Source: an uncultured Collinsella sp.
Lineage (GTDB): Bacteria > Actinomycetota > Coriobacteriia > Coriobacteriales > Coriobacteriaceae
Assembly: GCA_900543945.1 (NCBI GenBank)
Contig: UQTN01000112.1
Span: 1 to 6,213, forward strand
Direction of reading: 5' to 3'
DNA length: 6,213 nt
The notes beneath the pieces are model-generated. The model saw nothing but the letters and a program-made list of their open reading frames with translations, was not told the origin of the DNA and did no database searches. Shown here one piece after another: positions 5,667 through 6,213 of this stretch; the first letter of the stretch is position 1, and every line of letters starts with the position of its first letter. The position numbers were made by a program, and so were the translations under genes.

Positions 5667-6213
5667 CTATCCCCTCTTCCTTGCGGCGTCGGCGGCGCGG
5701 CGCGCCAGCGCATCGGCGCGCGGCAACCACATGTCGAGCAACTCATCACACGCCGTCTCGAGCTCCTCAGCACGAGCGCGATCCTTCATAGACGTGGTGT
5801 TCGCAAAGAGCGTCAAGCTCGCGCCCTGCATAGCGGAACGGCAGAACACGGCGCCGCACGCCACATCGGACAGCAGCTGACGCGAACCCTTGTCGGCCAT
5901 GTCCTCGAGCAGCGCCAGTGCACGCCCGCAGGCATCCATAATGCGATACGGCGGCATAGCGGCCACATGCAGCGCATCCTGAATCGCGGTCGCTCGAGCC
6001 GGATCGCCACGCGAAATACCGTACGCCGCGGACACCTGCCCATAGGCACGAACGTCCTCGGCAACCAACTCGACAAGCTCCTGGGCCAGCTCATCAGCCT
6101 GGGCAAACGCGCGCGTCAGGTCATCCGCGCGATCGGCAAGCGCGGGGTTGGTCGCGCCGTAGCGCGCGACCATACCGCACAGCGAGGCGCCCAGCGCACC
6201 CACAAAGGCGCTC
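5667..6213 (-). CDS. fchA: FchA-like cyclodeaminase / methenyl-THF cyclohydrolase, 5' end missing
   Basis: A total of 181 residues are visible, and the frame is open to the right edge. The segment SAFVGALGASLCGMV at the start matches the Gly/Ala-rich helix that follows the N-terminal PGGGS-type loop of the FTCD C-terminal (cyclodeaminase) family, so roughly 30 residues lie outside. A GTG at 6203 inside this helix is not the start. Other family-like parts are the EDVRAYGQVSAAY region (about 51-63), the P-rich turn AAMPPYRI, and GSRQLLSDVACGAVF followed by SLTLFANTTSMKD, which correspond to the conserved sDxxvAa and N...lkD motifs. Members either deaminate formimino-THF or hydrolyse methenyl-THF. 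Beside a FolD that lacks the cyclohydrolase lysine, the hydrolase role is favoured. Histidine-degradation genes are not visible in the window but could lie beyond it. Confidence 0.85.
   Translation of the reverse strand, partial: SAFVGALGASLCGMVARYGATNPALADRADDLTRAFAQADELAQELVELVAEDVRAYGQVSAAYGISRGDPARATAIQDALHVAAMPPYRIMDACGRALALLEDMADKGSRQLLSDVACGAVFCRSAMQGASLTLFANTTSMKDRARAEELETACDELLDMWLPRADALARRAADAARKRG

Noticed and set aside
5665..5730. FolD start at 5730, giving 306 residues
   Set aside because: The extra 22 residues are Arg-rich, lie inside the fchA-like gene and are not FolD-like. The ATG at 5664 has a good ribosome site and a standard FolD N-terminus.
6201..6203. GTG at 6203 as the fchA start
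   Set aside because: The frame stays open to the edge, and the residues just upstream (SAF) continue a conserved helix of the family, so the gene starts outside the window.

Overview
The window looks like chromosomal DNA from a gut Coriobacteriia, most likely Collinsella or a close relative (Actinomycetota). This rests on the GC-rich coding sequence, the codon usage, the style of the secreted-protein leader and the protein families present. It is an inference from reading, not a database match. Every gene I can support lies on the minus strand, so transcription runs from the right edge to the left edge. Two genes are cut by the window: an fchA-like gene at the right edge and a secreted-protein gene at the left edge.

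Right part (4810-6213): an fchA-like cyclodeaminase/cyclohydrolase gene (5' end missing) is followed after 2 bases by a folD-type gene. Together they would interconvert methylene-, methenyl- and formyl-tetrahydrofolate. The FolD protein lacks the usual cyclohydrolase lysine (Ala52) and the usual glutamine (Phe96). The neighbouring FchA-like protein may therefore supply the cyclohydrolase step.

Middle right (4457-4809): a 353-base AT-rich gap between folD and pepD. It holds a near-perfect inverted repeat (arms 4540-4573 and 4742-4776, with 24 bp perfect) around an AT-rich core with a 15-position hairpin. It looks like a MITE-like or other structured repeat, and the inner hairpin probably also serves as the folD terminator.

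Middle (2417-4456): a complete C69-family dipeptidase (pepD type) whose true start, set by a perfect Shine-Dalgarno, places the nucleophile Cys at residue 3. A 99-base gap follows. Next comes a small phasin-like protein whose gene is tightly coupled (8-base spacing) to a UbiB/ABC1-family atypical kinase with two C-terminal membrane segments (645-2408).

Left part (1-644): after a hairpin terminator for the ubiB unit there is a promoter and then a cobalamin-riboswitch-like leader (about 395-530). Next come a putative expression platform and the first 98 codons of a secreted protein with a signal sequence. The leader suggests the secreted or surface protein is controlled by B12 or a related corrinoid. 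The strongest leads are the riboswitch-controlled exported protein, the FolD with altered active site beside an FchA-like gene, and the inverted-repeat element.
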